A stretch of 64,000 bases of DNA, taken from the NCBI RefSeq assembly GCF_002632465.1, contig NZ_NIBS01000020.1:1-64000 (forward strand). Direction: 5' to 3'. How positions within the stretch are numbered: position 1 is the stretch's first letter; each line of letters starts with the position of its first letter. The notes under the pieces were generated by a model, which saw nothing but the letters and a program-made list of their open reading frames with translations, did not search any database and had not been told where the DNA came from. This document shows, piece after piece, positions 1-8,290 of this stretch. The DNA is from Xenorhabdus budapestensis. GTDB taxonomy: Bacteria; Pseudomonadota; Gammaproteobacteria; Enterobacterales; Enterobacteriaceae. Both the position numbers and the translations under genes were made by a program.

Positions 1-2
1 TG

Positions 3-80
3 AAAACTAAGCGTCAGAAAGCAGGATGGGATAATGGTTACATGCTGAAAGTCCTCACGGTGGGTTTTACGTCAGTATAA
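3..80 (+). CDS. 3' end of an unidentified upstream gene (partial)
   Basis: An open frame entering from the left window edge ends at TAA 78-80 and encodes about 25 residues ending in LKVLTVGFTSV. It is too short to identify. It lies just upstream of the small coiled-coil ORF, so it could belong to the same operon, but chance cannot be excluded. Confidence 0.25.
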   Translation, partial: KTKRQKAGWDNGYMLKVLTVGFTSV

Positions 81-91
81 TTTAGACCCGT

Positions 92-415
92 TTGCCCTAT
101 GGTTTAAGCACTCTGAGCACCTCAAATCGCAAGTGTCTTATTGCAGCTTACATTGATCAACAGTTATCTCCATTAAAACTAAAAAACAAGGAAAAACAAT
201 TATTTATCAACAGAAAAACTCGACAAGCATTATTAGGAAGAAATAAGCAATTACAATCTGAAAACGAAGAACTTCGCCAGCAGTTAGCTCAAAATACAAT
301 ATCGATAATTGAAATTGTTAAAGCAGTAAAAATTAACACTATTATTTCTGTTGAAAGCTTATTAGCACCATATCTAATTCGAGAACTACATAAGAAGAAG
401 TTTACAGAAAATTGA
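92..415 (+). CDS. small putative coiled-coil protein, unknown function
   Basis: This is a 107-residue frame with no recognised family. The only visible start near its beginning is a TTG at 92. The middle (about residues 45-70) is rich in Lys, Gln, Glu and Leu with heptad-like spacing (RNKQLQSENEELRQQLAQ), which predicts a coiled coil. It lies 18 bp upstream of the HEPN-like gene in the same direction, so the two are probably cotranscribed. An antitoxin-like or accessory role is possible by position only. Its AT-rich composition matches the rest of the island. Confidence 0.5.
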   Translation: MPYGLSTLSTSNRKCLIAAYIDQQLSPLKLKNKEKQLFINRKTRQALLGRNKQLQSENEELRQQLAQNTISIIEIVKAVKINTIISVESLLAPYLIRELHKKKFTEN

Positions 416-433
416 AAAGTAAAGCTTATAACT

Positions 434-1231
434 ATGAAAAATGAATATTATTGGTGGGACTTAGAAGAATCAACATTTAAAGGTGTACTTTATGATTCTA
501 TAAATATGTATTTTTTACACGACCATCCATATACAAATTGGGATGAATTCTCTAAAGCTGATCATCATATGGCTTATGCACAACTGACCTATATTAGGTT
601 TAATGCATTAGAGCAACAATTCGTTGATTTAAGGGTTATACCACAAATGTTAGGCGTACAAAGTTTACCGTTAAAGTCAACAGTCAAAGATATCAATAGA
701 TATGAATGGATGAAGTCTATTGTAGATTTAGCACTATTCAGATTCTCAAGCCTTCGAGATATTGCTTTTCATTTCGTTAATGAAGTTCTAGAACTTAATC
801 TACCTGATCATAAATTGAATATTAAGCAATTAAATAAAGAAATTAAAGAAGATTACCCAGAAATATTGAACACTTTAAGAATACTAGATGCAGCAGGAAC
901 ACCACTACGTTTAAACCGAAATGAAAGAGCTCATAAAGGATTTTGCAACTTACATACAGAAGATGATGAAATGTTTAAAAATATGTCCTGGGTGGAGCAA
1001 CGTGGTCAAGAAATAACTGGTTATGACTTAATTTCAATATATGAAGAATCACAGAATAAAATTTATACCATTGTAGTAAATGAAGTGCAAAATGCTCTTG
1101 ATTCTTGTATAGAGCTAGTTGACTTGCTCTATATACATTATCGAGATAAGCATGATGAGTTATCTGTAAATTCGAGAAGCGGTGTTTCTTATCATTTCCA
1201 TAATTACCATAGAAAAAATTTCAATAATTAA
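434..1231 (+). CDS. HEPN-domain-like protein (Cthe_2314-type)
   Basis: The 265-residue protein has a mostly helical, acidic composition and the motif R162-N-E-R-A-H167-K-G. This matches the R-x4-H signature of HEPN domains, which form RNase active sites in many toxins and defence proteins. The sequence around it (LRLNRNERAHKG) resembles the Cthe_2314-like HEPN families. No signal peptide or membrane segment is visible. It follows the small coiled-coil ORF by 18 bp and converges on the DUF3644 gene, with a hairpin between them. The RNase role is inferred from the motif; a regulatory non-catalytic HEPN is the alternative. Confidence 0.6.
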   Translation: MKNEYYWWDLEESTFKGVLYDSINMYFLHDHPYTNWDEFSKADHHMAYAQLTYIRFNALEQQFVDLRVIPQMLGVQSLPLKSTVKDINRYEWMKSIVDLALFRFSSLRDIAFHFVNEVLELNLPDHKLNIKQLNKEIKEDYPEILNTLRILDAAGTPLRLNRNERAHKGFCNLHTEDDEMFKNMSWVEQRGQEITGYDLISIYEESQNKIYTIVVNEVQNALDSCIELVDLLYIHYRDKHDELSVNSRSGVSYHFHNYHRKNFNN

Positions 1232-1241
1232 AATTATATCA

Positions 1242-1267
1242 AATGGGGTCGGTTTATTAGCCCCATT
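1242..1267. terminator. hairpin between convergent genes
   Basis: Inverted repeat AATGGGG / CCCCATT with a 12-nt loop, placed between two convergent stop codons. The T-tract is weak, so it is only a possible terminator for either strand. Confidence 0.4.
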
Positions 1268-1298
1268 AATATTACTTGATTGAACAAATTACTCATAG

Positions 1299-2564
1299 TC
1301 AATCAGACTGTTGTCTGATCTGTTCAATTTTATCAGTATTTTGTAATTCTGCCGTTAAGAATGTTATCCATTGCTGAGTATAAAGATACCCTTCAAAACC
1401 TTCTACAAACCCTGAATATTCACCTTTAAAATTTCTCACAATCTCTCTTGGTCTTGCTTCATAATATTTCCAACATTTAATATGAAGTGGCATATTAAAA
1501 TCAGGTATTTTTTTTGCCAAAATTTCTACTACTTTTGATGGTCTAAACTTAAAGGGATTTTCAACTCCTTTAATAAAAGCAATACCTTGATCATAGTTTG
1601 CCCTTTCATTTTCAGTTAATTTATTTACATTAATAAATTCAATTGCTATATCAGAAGAACTTGCATGATTTCCTAATTTTGGAACTAAAAACGCACGAAT
1701 TCTATATTTTTGGCTTTCAACTAAATCGTTTTCTAAATCGTTACGATAAGTTTCCATGTATTCTCGGACAACCTTGTAATTCTCTTTTTGTAATTGTTTT
1801 AAAGCATCAATTTGAGCCTGTTCTGAAACTCGAGTTAACTGCATTGCTACGGCAAGACTTGCTGTAAGAGCATGCTCATCACCAAATTCCTCTACTAAAA
1901 TATTTTCAAAATTAATTAAAGCAGATTGGCACTCGCCACAAACTGCTAAATCTATCGCAGGTAAACTTCTATGTTCTATTTTATTTCGCAAACCAATTAA
2001 AAATTTTAAATTAGCTTTTTCCGGAGTTAGACTTCCACTCCAATATTCTTCTATACATTCAGTTAGCTCCCACGCTTTTTTCTCACCATCAATAAAAATG
2101 GTGTCTCCATCGCTATTAGTATGAAAATAATTAATTCCTTTTTTTTCAAAAATAGCATGAAATAATGAAGTGTAAGCTATAATAATATTTACTATATATC
2201 CATAGGTTTTAAATTCAGTATAAGGATTATTGTAAGTGCTCACTGCTAAAAGAGCAAACTCCTTGGCTTTATGAATAAAAATTCCTTTGGCTGATTGATC
2301 TGTAGTCTGTTGAAGTTTTTGGCTATGAACAGCTCTAAATTCTTCTTTACTTAGATAAGTAATTCCAGATGTCGTGTATTGAGAACCATCTTTTACAATA
2401 TATTGATGCCAACGTTTAGAGGGATAAGTTCGGCAGGTCTCTATAGTCCAACCTATTGCTTCTGAAAGTTGCTCTATTGTAAATGTTTCACCTTGCTTTT
2501 CTTTATCAACTAAAAAATTATATGCCAAATCAACTTTTTCATATCTATTCATTGTATCATCCAT
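1299..2564 (-). CDS. DUF3644 (HEPN-like) protein, candidate defence gene
   Basis: This 421-residue protein resembles DUF3644 proteins. Residues about 10-75 look like a helix-turn-helix-style winged region (FTIEQLSEAIGWTIETCRTY). The DUF3644 core follows, with a GLRNKIEHRS segment containing R193-N-K-I-E-H198, a HEPN R-x4-H motif. The C-terminal 120 residues are unassigned. It is the last gene of a three-gene minus-strand operon, 26 bp after the DUF4365 gene. DUF3644 genes often occur in restriction or other defence islands, so an RNase effector role is a reasonable inference. Two Met codons (positions 1 and 5) could serve as the start. Confidence 0.7.
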   Translation of the reverse strand: MDDTMNRYEKVDLAYNFLVDKEKQGETFTIEQLSEAIGWTIETCRTYPSKRWHQYIVKDGSQYTTSGITYLSKEEFRAVHSQKLQQTTDQSAKGIFIHKAKEFALLAVSTYNNPYTEFKTYGYIVNIIIAYTSLFHAIFEKKGINYFHTNSDGDTIFIDGEKKAWELTECIEEYWSGSLTPEKANLKFLIGLRNKIEHRSLPAIDLAVCGECQSALINFENILVEEFGDEHALTASLAVAMQLTRVSEQAQIDALKQLQKENYKVVREYMETYRNDLENDLVESQKYRIRAFLVPKLGNHASSSDIAIEFINVNKLTENERANYDQGIAFIKGVENPFKFRPSKVVEILAKKIPDFNMPLHIKCWKYYEARPREIVRNFKGEYSGFVEGFEGYLYTQQWITFLTAELQNTDKIEQIRQQSD

Positions 2565-2590
2565 ATAACTGTAAAATGATTAAATTCATA

Positions 2591-3505
2591 TTAATACTTT
2601 AAGTCTTGCTCTATGCATTCAATAACCATATTTAATAAGGACATTTCTTTTATTGTTAATGATTGAGAGTTTCTAAAATCTTCCATGATTCCAAGAATGT
2701 TATTATTGTAACAAAGAAGGTCTATTATAAGTTCAAAACCGCGGTCACAATTATTTTCATTCGCAAAACTTAACCCTCTAAATATATTATATAGTTCTTT
2801 ATTTGTGATTTTATTTATACGTGTTTTGAAAAAAATTCTTTGCTCTTCTGTAACAACAGGAAAATACCATGATAACCTAAAACCCGTATCATAAACAATA
2901 TCAGGACTACTATTAGATGAGAAAAAAACCATAACTAATCTTTTCCAAGCTGTTATTTTATCAATACCTACTGATTCAATCCCATCCCTAAATAAATCTA
3001 TTTTATTCAAGTATTCCGTCGTTACAGGACGATTATAATATTTTTTTATATAATTAATTAGGTGTAAGCAAGAATCACCACCAATAGATAATTCATTGAT
3101 TTCTTGCAGTTTTTGAGATATGGTACTGGAGTTATTATCCTCGGCAATTATTTTTGAGTTTTTTGAGTAATTATCTAAAATAAACCAAGACGCAATTTTA
3201 AGTTTAGGGGAAAATACAATTCCTAAAGTTGGTATTGCGTAGTTAGCCCAGTATTCATAATGCTTTTTGCTTGATTTAAATGAAAAAACTCTTTTTTCGT
3301 AATCTATAAAATATTCACCACTCTTAATTTGGACTCCTGCTAACATACCAGTAGCTAATCCATCGTCATCAACGAGTTCGATCTGACCGTCAATACCAAC
3401 ATCACTGGAACTAGTCTCTCTGAAAATTATTCCTGACATGGAAAAAACATAACCAGAATAATGTACACCAGCTCTACTAACTAGTTCTGTTTTAGGGGCT
3501 TTCAA
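2591..3505 (-). CDS. DUF4365 family nuclease-like protein
   Basis: The 304-residue protein carries the N-terminal DUF4365 signature: VGIDGQIEL (D36-D39, E43) followed by GVQIKSG (Q59, K61) and then YEYWANYAIPTLGIVF. This is the layout of a PD-(D/E)xK-like nuclease core, with D39, Q59 and K61 as likely active-site residues. The C-terminal half is unassigned. The only start that keeps this N-terminus is a TTG at 3505, with GGAG about 10 bases upstream. It is the middle gene of the operon, 17 bp after the 217-aa gene. DUF4365 proteins are common in defence islands. DNA cleavage is predicted from the fold, not shown. Confidence 0.75.
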   Translation of the reverse strand: MKAPKTELVSRAGVHYSGYVFSMSGIIFRETSSSDVGIDGQIELVDDDGLATGMLAGVQIKSGEYFIDYEKRVFSFKSSKKHYEYWANYAIPTLGIVFSPKLKIASWFILDNYSKNSKIIAEDNNSSTISQKLQEINELSIGGDSCLHLINYIKKYYNRPVTTEYLNKIDLFRDGIESVGIDKITAWKRLVMVFFSSNSSPDIVYDTGFRLSWYFPVVTEEQRIFFKTRINKITNKELYNIFRGLSFANENNCDRGFELIIDLLCYNNNILGIMEDFRNSQSLTIKEMSLLNMVIECIEQDLKY

Positions 3506-3522
3506 AGGTCATCTCCAGTATA

Positions 3523-4176
3523 TTATAAAATAATTAATTGTTTTTGTGACACCCAGTCAGTTTCACCAATAACATAAAAACGAGAAATAGCATCTTCAAC
3601 AACGGACTGATTAATTGAATCAGTATCAATAATTATTTCTAGTCCAATACCGTATACATAACTACGATTTACCCTAAATGACTCATAAATGAATGGGGGC
3701 TCATTACATTCTATTTCTGACTCTAATTTTTTTAATTCTTCGTAATATGTGAGTCCATCTAATTTTTTATAACGTTTTTTTTCTTTTGTAATTAACTTAT
3801 AAGTTAAAATTTTTCCTGCTTTTGAATAATCAAAAGGAATGAAATCCAACTTCAATTCAGCTTCTTTTTCTTCTCTAGTCATTATAGCGTCAAGCCTCAT
3901 ATGAGCTAAATGGCTAACTTCATCCCTAAATGCTTGTTTAGCTGTTATAATACAAGCGTTCCATAAAATGGATTTATCTGAACTAATAAAATAAAAATCA
4001 AACCATTGTCTATTATAATTTAATGTTTCTGAATCATTTAATATTTGATGACTAGTGAATAGCCCACCAAATTCAGTAGTATTTCGACGGATTTTATTTT
4101 TTAAAGAAATAACTAAGGCTCTTCTTTGGCGACGAGACAATTTTATGAATGGTAAACGTCTTTTGCGATAGCTCAT
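3523..4176 (-). CDS. unknown protein, first gene of DUF4365/DUF3644 operon
   Basis: This 217-residue protein belongs to no family I recognise. The first 35 residues are very basic (YRKRRLPF, RRQRRALV, KNKIRRN), which could bind nucleic acid. The rest is mixed alpha/beta with no transmembrane segment or clear catalytic motif. It begins at ATG 4176 and ends 17 bp before the DUF4365 gene, so it probably heads the same transcript. Its conserved association with the other two genes, if real, would make it part of the system rather than cargo. Confidence 0.6.
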   Translation of the reverse strand: MSYRKRRLPFIKLSRRQRRALVISLKNKIRRNTTEFGGLFTSHQILNDSETLNYNRQWFDFYFISSDKSILWNACIITAKQAFRDEVSHLAHMRLDAIMTREEKEAELKLDFIPFDYSKAGKILTYKLITKEKKRYKKLDGLTYYEELKKLESEIECNEPPFIYESFRVNRSYVYGIGLEIIIDTDSINQSVVEDAISRFYVIGETDWVSQKQLIIL

Positions 4177-4734
4177 ATCTTTTAATTCGAACCCTCTAGA
4201 TACTAAACGATAGTTGAGCTTAACATTTTAGTGCGTAAGACTTAAGTGAATCAGGCACTCCGCCATTCGTTAAGTATTATTAGCTTTATAATTTGTGATG
4301 GATATCTCATTATAAGATATGTCAAGCAAATAACCACTACAAACATAGGTGTAACATTTATGAAATAGCTCATGAACTAAAACTATCAAAATTAAACATG
4401 AAAATCTAGAGCTGGTTCATGAAGTGATTTTAATTTAATTCATGTAAAATAGCATAAATAACAATTAGATAAAGCATATTTTATTTATAAAGTATATGTT
4501 AAATCAACATAAGTTAAACGGAACGTAATAACTAATAACTAATAACTTCATAAGATAGATCCTTTCAAGCATTTAGCGACGTTGAGCACTATTGACTCAG
4601 ATACGTGTTACGAATTTAATAACTTCACTTTCACACGATCTGAACTGAGGCTTATTTTAAGATTGATATTCGGAAAAACCATAAAGTTTCCGGATTGTCT
4701 ATTAGACTAGCCACCTAATGAATTTTAAAATTCA
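4177..4734. other. AT-rich intergenic stretch without recognisable gene
   Basis: About 560 bp with frequent stops in all frames. It should hold the promoter of the minus-strand three-gene operon, but no confident -35/-10 pair can be picked. Short direct repeats (actaataact) are present near 4530. No RNA gene or IS end was recognised. Confidence 0.5.
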
Positions 4735-5154
4735 TCATTCAATATACTGGCTGAAGCGGAGAAGATATCCATCAGGATCTTGAACAAGAAACTCTCTTTG
4801 ACAACATTTTGAATCACCTATTTTGTAGTAGTTGTCACCAATACTACGGTATAGCTGAATATTATTTTTCTGAATACGAGAATATATAGATGCGATCTCA
4901 TCTACTTCAATTTGAAAATTCACCCCTCTTCCAAGTGGCTTAACGAAACGTCCTGTATTCCAGCCTTCCTCATGGTACTGCTCAAGCATTAGTTGTGCTT
5001 CACCTAGACAAATATAAGCGAACTCCGGATCGCTACGTCTGACCATGATGCCAAATCCAATAATATCAACGTAAAAATGCAATGAAGAAGGAAAATCTGT
5101 TACCGTTAACTCGGGAACCATACGGTTCCAGTAAAGCTCTTTCTTGTCAGTCAT
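4735..5154 (-). CDS. VOC-family protein, bleomycin-resistance-like
   Basis: This 139-residue single-domain protein has the vicinal oxygen chelate (glyoxalase/bleomycin-binding) pattern: PELTVTDFPSSLHFYVDIIGF at the N-terminus, LMLEQYH in the middle and VQDPDGYLLRFSQ at the C-terminus. The family includes bleomycin-sequestering proteins, which bind drug as dimers without metal catalysis, as well as dioxygenases. The closest recognised match in style is the Ble group. It stands alone between the defence operon and degraded DNA. The substrate cannot be told from the sequence. Confidence 0.8.
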   Translation of the reverse strand: MTDKKELYWNRMVPELTVTDFPSSLHFYVDIIGFGIMVRRSDPEFAYICLGEAQLMLEQYHEEGWNTGRFVKPLGRGVNFQIEVDEIASIYSRIQKNNIQLYRSIGDNYYKIGDSKCCQREFLVQDPDGYLLRFSQYIE

Positions 5155-5525
5155 TTTAGTTATCCTTTTTAAACAGGAACAGTATACATCAAGGAATACG
5201 ATAATGAGAGGCTGACGGCTCTGGTGTCATTTTCAAAAGACGACTGCACGGAATGTCAGAAGTGGGCTGCACTAGAGCCTTATAGAGTAGAGTATAAAAA
5301 TAGATCATACTGCTCCAAGGTAGATGCCTACCGGTGAATCAATTATAATCGACTTCAGTGACCACCCGAACAGCCATCTTTAAAATGAAATGGTAACTAC
5401 ACAAAAGAGGGTACAGGGTCACAACTTGATAAACTCGCTGCTAATGCGACAAAACCTAATGAAGCCCCCATAATGACTCTAATTTTAAAAATAGAGCCAT
5501 TGATATTTACCTGTAATAGTTATTC
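5155..5525. other. intergenic stretch with degraded mobile-element-like DNA
   Basis: About 370 bp without an intact gene. Bases near 5218-5280 (tgtcattttcaaaagacgac) recall terminal sequences of Tn3-like transposons, but this is from memory and weak. A frame from about 5380 reads KEGTGSQLDKLAANATKPNE and may be a coding relic; its family is unknown. Confidence 0.3.
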
Positions 5526-5924
5526 TCACAAATTGCGCAAAAATCTTGCCAAAGCTGCGTCATTAATACTATAACAATATCCACCAATGACATGACAATT
5601 AGGGTTCTCGTAATAATCGATATAATCACTAACCATCAATCCCTTAGAATTAATGACTTTTACAATTCGCAGATTTGCTGGAGTAGCCGTTGAATTTTTG
5701 TATCTAGATACATCTGATTCATAAAATTCTCTATCTATTAAATCACGGGCTCGAGAGCCAAAATCACCCATACTCCAATTATCACCAAGTCTGGCCCCGT
5801 GAGTTCCTGAAAGAATGACAACCTCTTTTGGGTTTTCATCATTAATACCAGGGCGTCTGTTTATTCTATTTAGAGGATCTTCAATATAAGAACCGCGAAT
5901 TTTTTGAGTTGAACCGTAAATCAT
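5526..5924 (-). CDS. unknown 132-aa protein downstream of IS630
   Basis: The protein starts MIYGSTQKIRGS, with GAAGGG a few bases upstream as a good ribosome binding site. It has no recognised family, signal peptide or membrane segment. A segment PKEVVILSGTHGARLGDNW in the middle is distinctive and looks like a compact enzyme or toxin domain, but nothing in the sequence proves this. A frame on the same strand ends 18 bp upstream with ENDLPVWE-stop, so it was probably the second gene of a pair before the IS insertion. Confidence 0.5.
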   Translation of the reverse strand: MIYGSTQKIRGSYIEDPLNRINRRPGINDENPKEVVILSGTHGARLGDNWSMGDFGSRARDLIDREFYESDVSRYKNSTATPANLRIVKVINSKGLMVSDYIDYYENPNCHVIGGYCYSINDAALARFLRNL

Positions 5925-5942
5925 TTTCCCTTCATGCTCAAT

Positions 5943-6019
5943 TCATTCCCATACTGGAAGATCATTTTCTGCCATAAGCTCGCCTGTAGGCAATTTGTAT
6001 ACTGGCTGTGGCGGACTTC
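5943..6019 (-). pseudogene. 3' remnant of a gene cut by the IS630 element
   Basis: Reading leftward from the IS end, a frame encodes RSPPQPVYKLPTGELMAEN and ends in DLPVWE-stop, 18 bp before the 132-aa gene. If the IS is removed, the frame runs on across the TA target for only a few codons, to the stop of the invasin-like frame. The element therefore landed at the start of a very short gene or in an already degraded one. The family is unknown. Confidence 0.4.
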
Positions 6020-6021
6020 TA

Positions 6022-7033
6022 TACCAATCTAACTTGAAGATGCAGGTTTTAAAATCTGAAAGTTGTCAGTCAGTCGAGCCGTCAGTTCTTTCGCTTTTTC
6101 TGGCAAAGTAACATGAAAAAAGTGACAAAGGGTTTCACGGAACGTTTTCGCATTCGGAAAATAGACATTATTACGCACTTGCTCATTCATATACTTCCAC
6201 AATCGCTCTATCGGATTGAGGTTTGGGCTGTAAGGCGGTAAATAATGCAATTCAATATTAAGGACATACGCAATATCTTTCACCAACTCTGCTCGGTGGT
6301 AACCCGCACCATCCAGAATAATATGGATTTTTTGCGAAAGCGGGTAAGTTTCCCGGATCGCCTCGAAGAAATACGCGATGTTTTTAGCATTGATGCTCGG
6401 ATATTCACGGATCACGGTGTCTTCAATTCGTTGTAAATTGAGGGCACCCAGAATATTGAGACGGGTACGACTGCCAGTGGTTTCGACCACTTTTACCTGA
6501 TTTTTTCCTGCTTTCATCCAGCCATAGCTGAGCTTTGTGGACTATGAAGGATGTCGAATTTATGAGGAACTCCCTTTGGTTTTTTGTAGCTGAAACCTTG
6601 GCGGTGAAGCCATTTCGTCATTCCGCCCACGCTGAAAGAAACCTGCCAACGTGCTCGGACATAGGCCACAATTTGAGCGGTAGTATGTATCAAATTTGCC
6701 GTCAAATAATCAATCAGATCAACGGTTTGTTCGGCAGACAAACGGCTTTCAGAGCCGCCATTTTCCGGGGTGAGCTTTTCCTGAGCGATGAAATCTTTTA
6801 GGTGACGGCTTACCGTACTTTCATGAATACGCAAGGCCTGTGCAATCATCTGAGCTGTCCAGCCTTCGGAGGCCAAAAGCACGGCCTTGATGCGATCACA
6901 GACTCGACTGTCACGAGTTGTATCATGCATCAATTCGAGGGCACGTTTTTGTTCTGGTGTCAGATGAATTTTCATGGTTGCAAGCATGATCTGGTTTGGA
7001 TAAGAAATCAAACATCTTCAATAGCGATTGGTA
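6022..7033 (-). mobile_element. IS630-type insertion sequence, about 1.0 kb, defective
   Basis: The ends are the inverted pair TACCAAT (6022-6028) and ATTGGTA (7027-7033), each flanked by TA (6020-6021 and 7034-7035). This is the TA target duplication expected of the IS630/Tc1 group. The element carries one transposase gene on the minus strand in two frames with an internal deletion. It inserted about 24 bp downstream of the invasin-like gene's stop codon. At 1012 bp it is shorter than a typical 1.1-1.2 kb IS630, which fits the deletion. Confidence 0.75.
6029..6975 (-). pseudogene. IS630 family transposase, deleted and frameshifted
   Basis: The N-terminal part (from MKIHLTPEQK at 6975, with HTH ESTVSRHLKDF) breaks off after GVPHKFD. 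The C-terminal part resumes in another frame at LSYGWMKAGKN and ends at 6029. The second catalytic Asp (HIILDGAGYH) and the Glu (NLNPIERLW) of the DDE triad are present. The segment that should hold the first catalytic Asp is missing; roughly 30 codons appear lost. The joint reads HPS-stop-STKLSYGW in one frame, which looks like the edge of the lost DAVHP motif. Such a protein should not transpose by itself. Confidence 0.8.
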
Positions 7034-7058
7034 TAGGTAAAATAATGGAACACTCTAT

Positions 7059-8290
7059 TCAGTACTGCTGCTTACCACACGCAAATCCCGTCATCGCCCA
7101 GGCATTTCGCGTCCATCTGTCTGTCTCTGCCCAAAATACCCATTTTGCCTGATGTTCTGCTGAGCCTGAACGGGCGGCAAGGTAATCCGTTGATGTCACA
7201 TAAAATTCCCGTACCCAGCCGTCATAAAGATAAAAATTACCCCACTCCTTACAGAGTTGTTCGAGTGCATATTTGGAGGCAATCCGGCTGCCGAGTGATT
7301 GACAAATCTGGTTTGCATTCGAGTAAAAATCTTCCGTCAGGCCTGAGCGCTCAAACCAGGTGTGAACCGTCAAGGTCAATTCGACCTGCTGCCCGGTCTC
7401 ATCAGTATCGGTGAATCTTACTCCGTCAGGATTTTGCTGCACCGTCACCACATTACCCGATACCATAACCGAGGGCGAATCGCTCTGCCAGTTTACCCCG
7501 CCTGTATTACCTGCCGTGATAATACGGAATTTTGCACCATGCCAGAAAACGAAAGGCCCTCTGATGCCGAATGATTTCTGGTTGGCATTACCGCCCTCAC
7601 TGTCAACGGCAACGGTATCAACAAGGCGTAACGGTGGGATAAATTCCACAGAGGAGACGATTGGCTGTTCACCAACGTCAGCAGTAACCAAAGCCGGCCC
7701 AGCATGACGACTGACAAAAGTGGCTGTCGCGTTTCCCTGACTGTCTGTCCAACCTTCCGCAAAGATCATCTCGCCAAGATTTCCAGACCAGTCAACCACT
7801 TTATCCGCAAGCCCCTGCCCATGAATATCGGTGACCGTGACAGTAAAAATCACCCGATCTTCGCCATCCGCCGCGGCACGGGTTTTATCAACAGTGATAG
7901 CCGGTTTCAGTAAACGCTTAAACGTCACCGGAGAAGCATTGAGCATTTTTCCTGACACTTCCGCACTCACTGTTGCCATCCCTGCGGTGCGGCTGACTAA
8001 CCGGGCTGTCGCTTCTCCCTGGCTGTTTGTCTGCTCCTGCTTATCCAGCAGTTGCCCGTTATCCGCTGACCATTGCACTTTGCTGTTGGCAACGGGTCGA
8101 TCTGCTGCATCGCGCACATTAACTGTATAAAGGATGCTGTCCTGACCATCGGCAATAACGGTTTGTTTGTCCGCCTGAAGCGTGTGCGTTAGCGAGGTAA
8201 TAAAGCGAATCGGAGAAGCCATCACCGTTTCACTGCCAACCGCCACTGTCACTTCTGCATTTCCTCGGTCAGTAACGTTGATGATAACTG
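7059..8290 (-). pseudogene. C-terminal part of an invasin/intimin-like adhesin
   Basis: About 400 residues remain. Two bacterial Ig-like Big-1 domains can be read (from about LQADKQTVIADGQDSI, and ITVDKTRAAADGEDRVIF). They are followed by a C-terminal receptor-binding-like region with cysteines in NQICQSL, EQLCKEW and GFACGKQQY. Intact invasins have a signal peptide, a LysM region and a beta-barrel before the Ig repeats; all of that is absent. The frame runs upstream past 8252 into DNA that encodes a different protein, so the 5' end was lost in a rearrangement. Without an export signal and barrel it cannot act as an adhesin. Confidence 0.75.

Noticed and set aside
6535-7152. Plus-strand frames within the IS630 element
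   Set aside because: They are opposite the transposase gene and do not resemble any protein.
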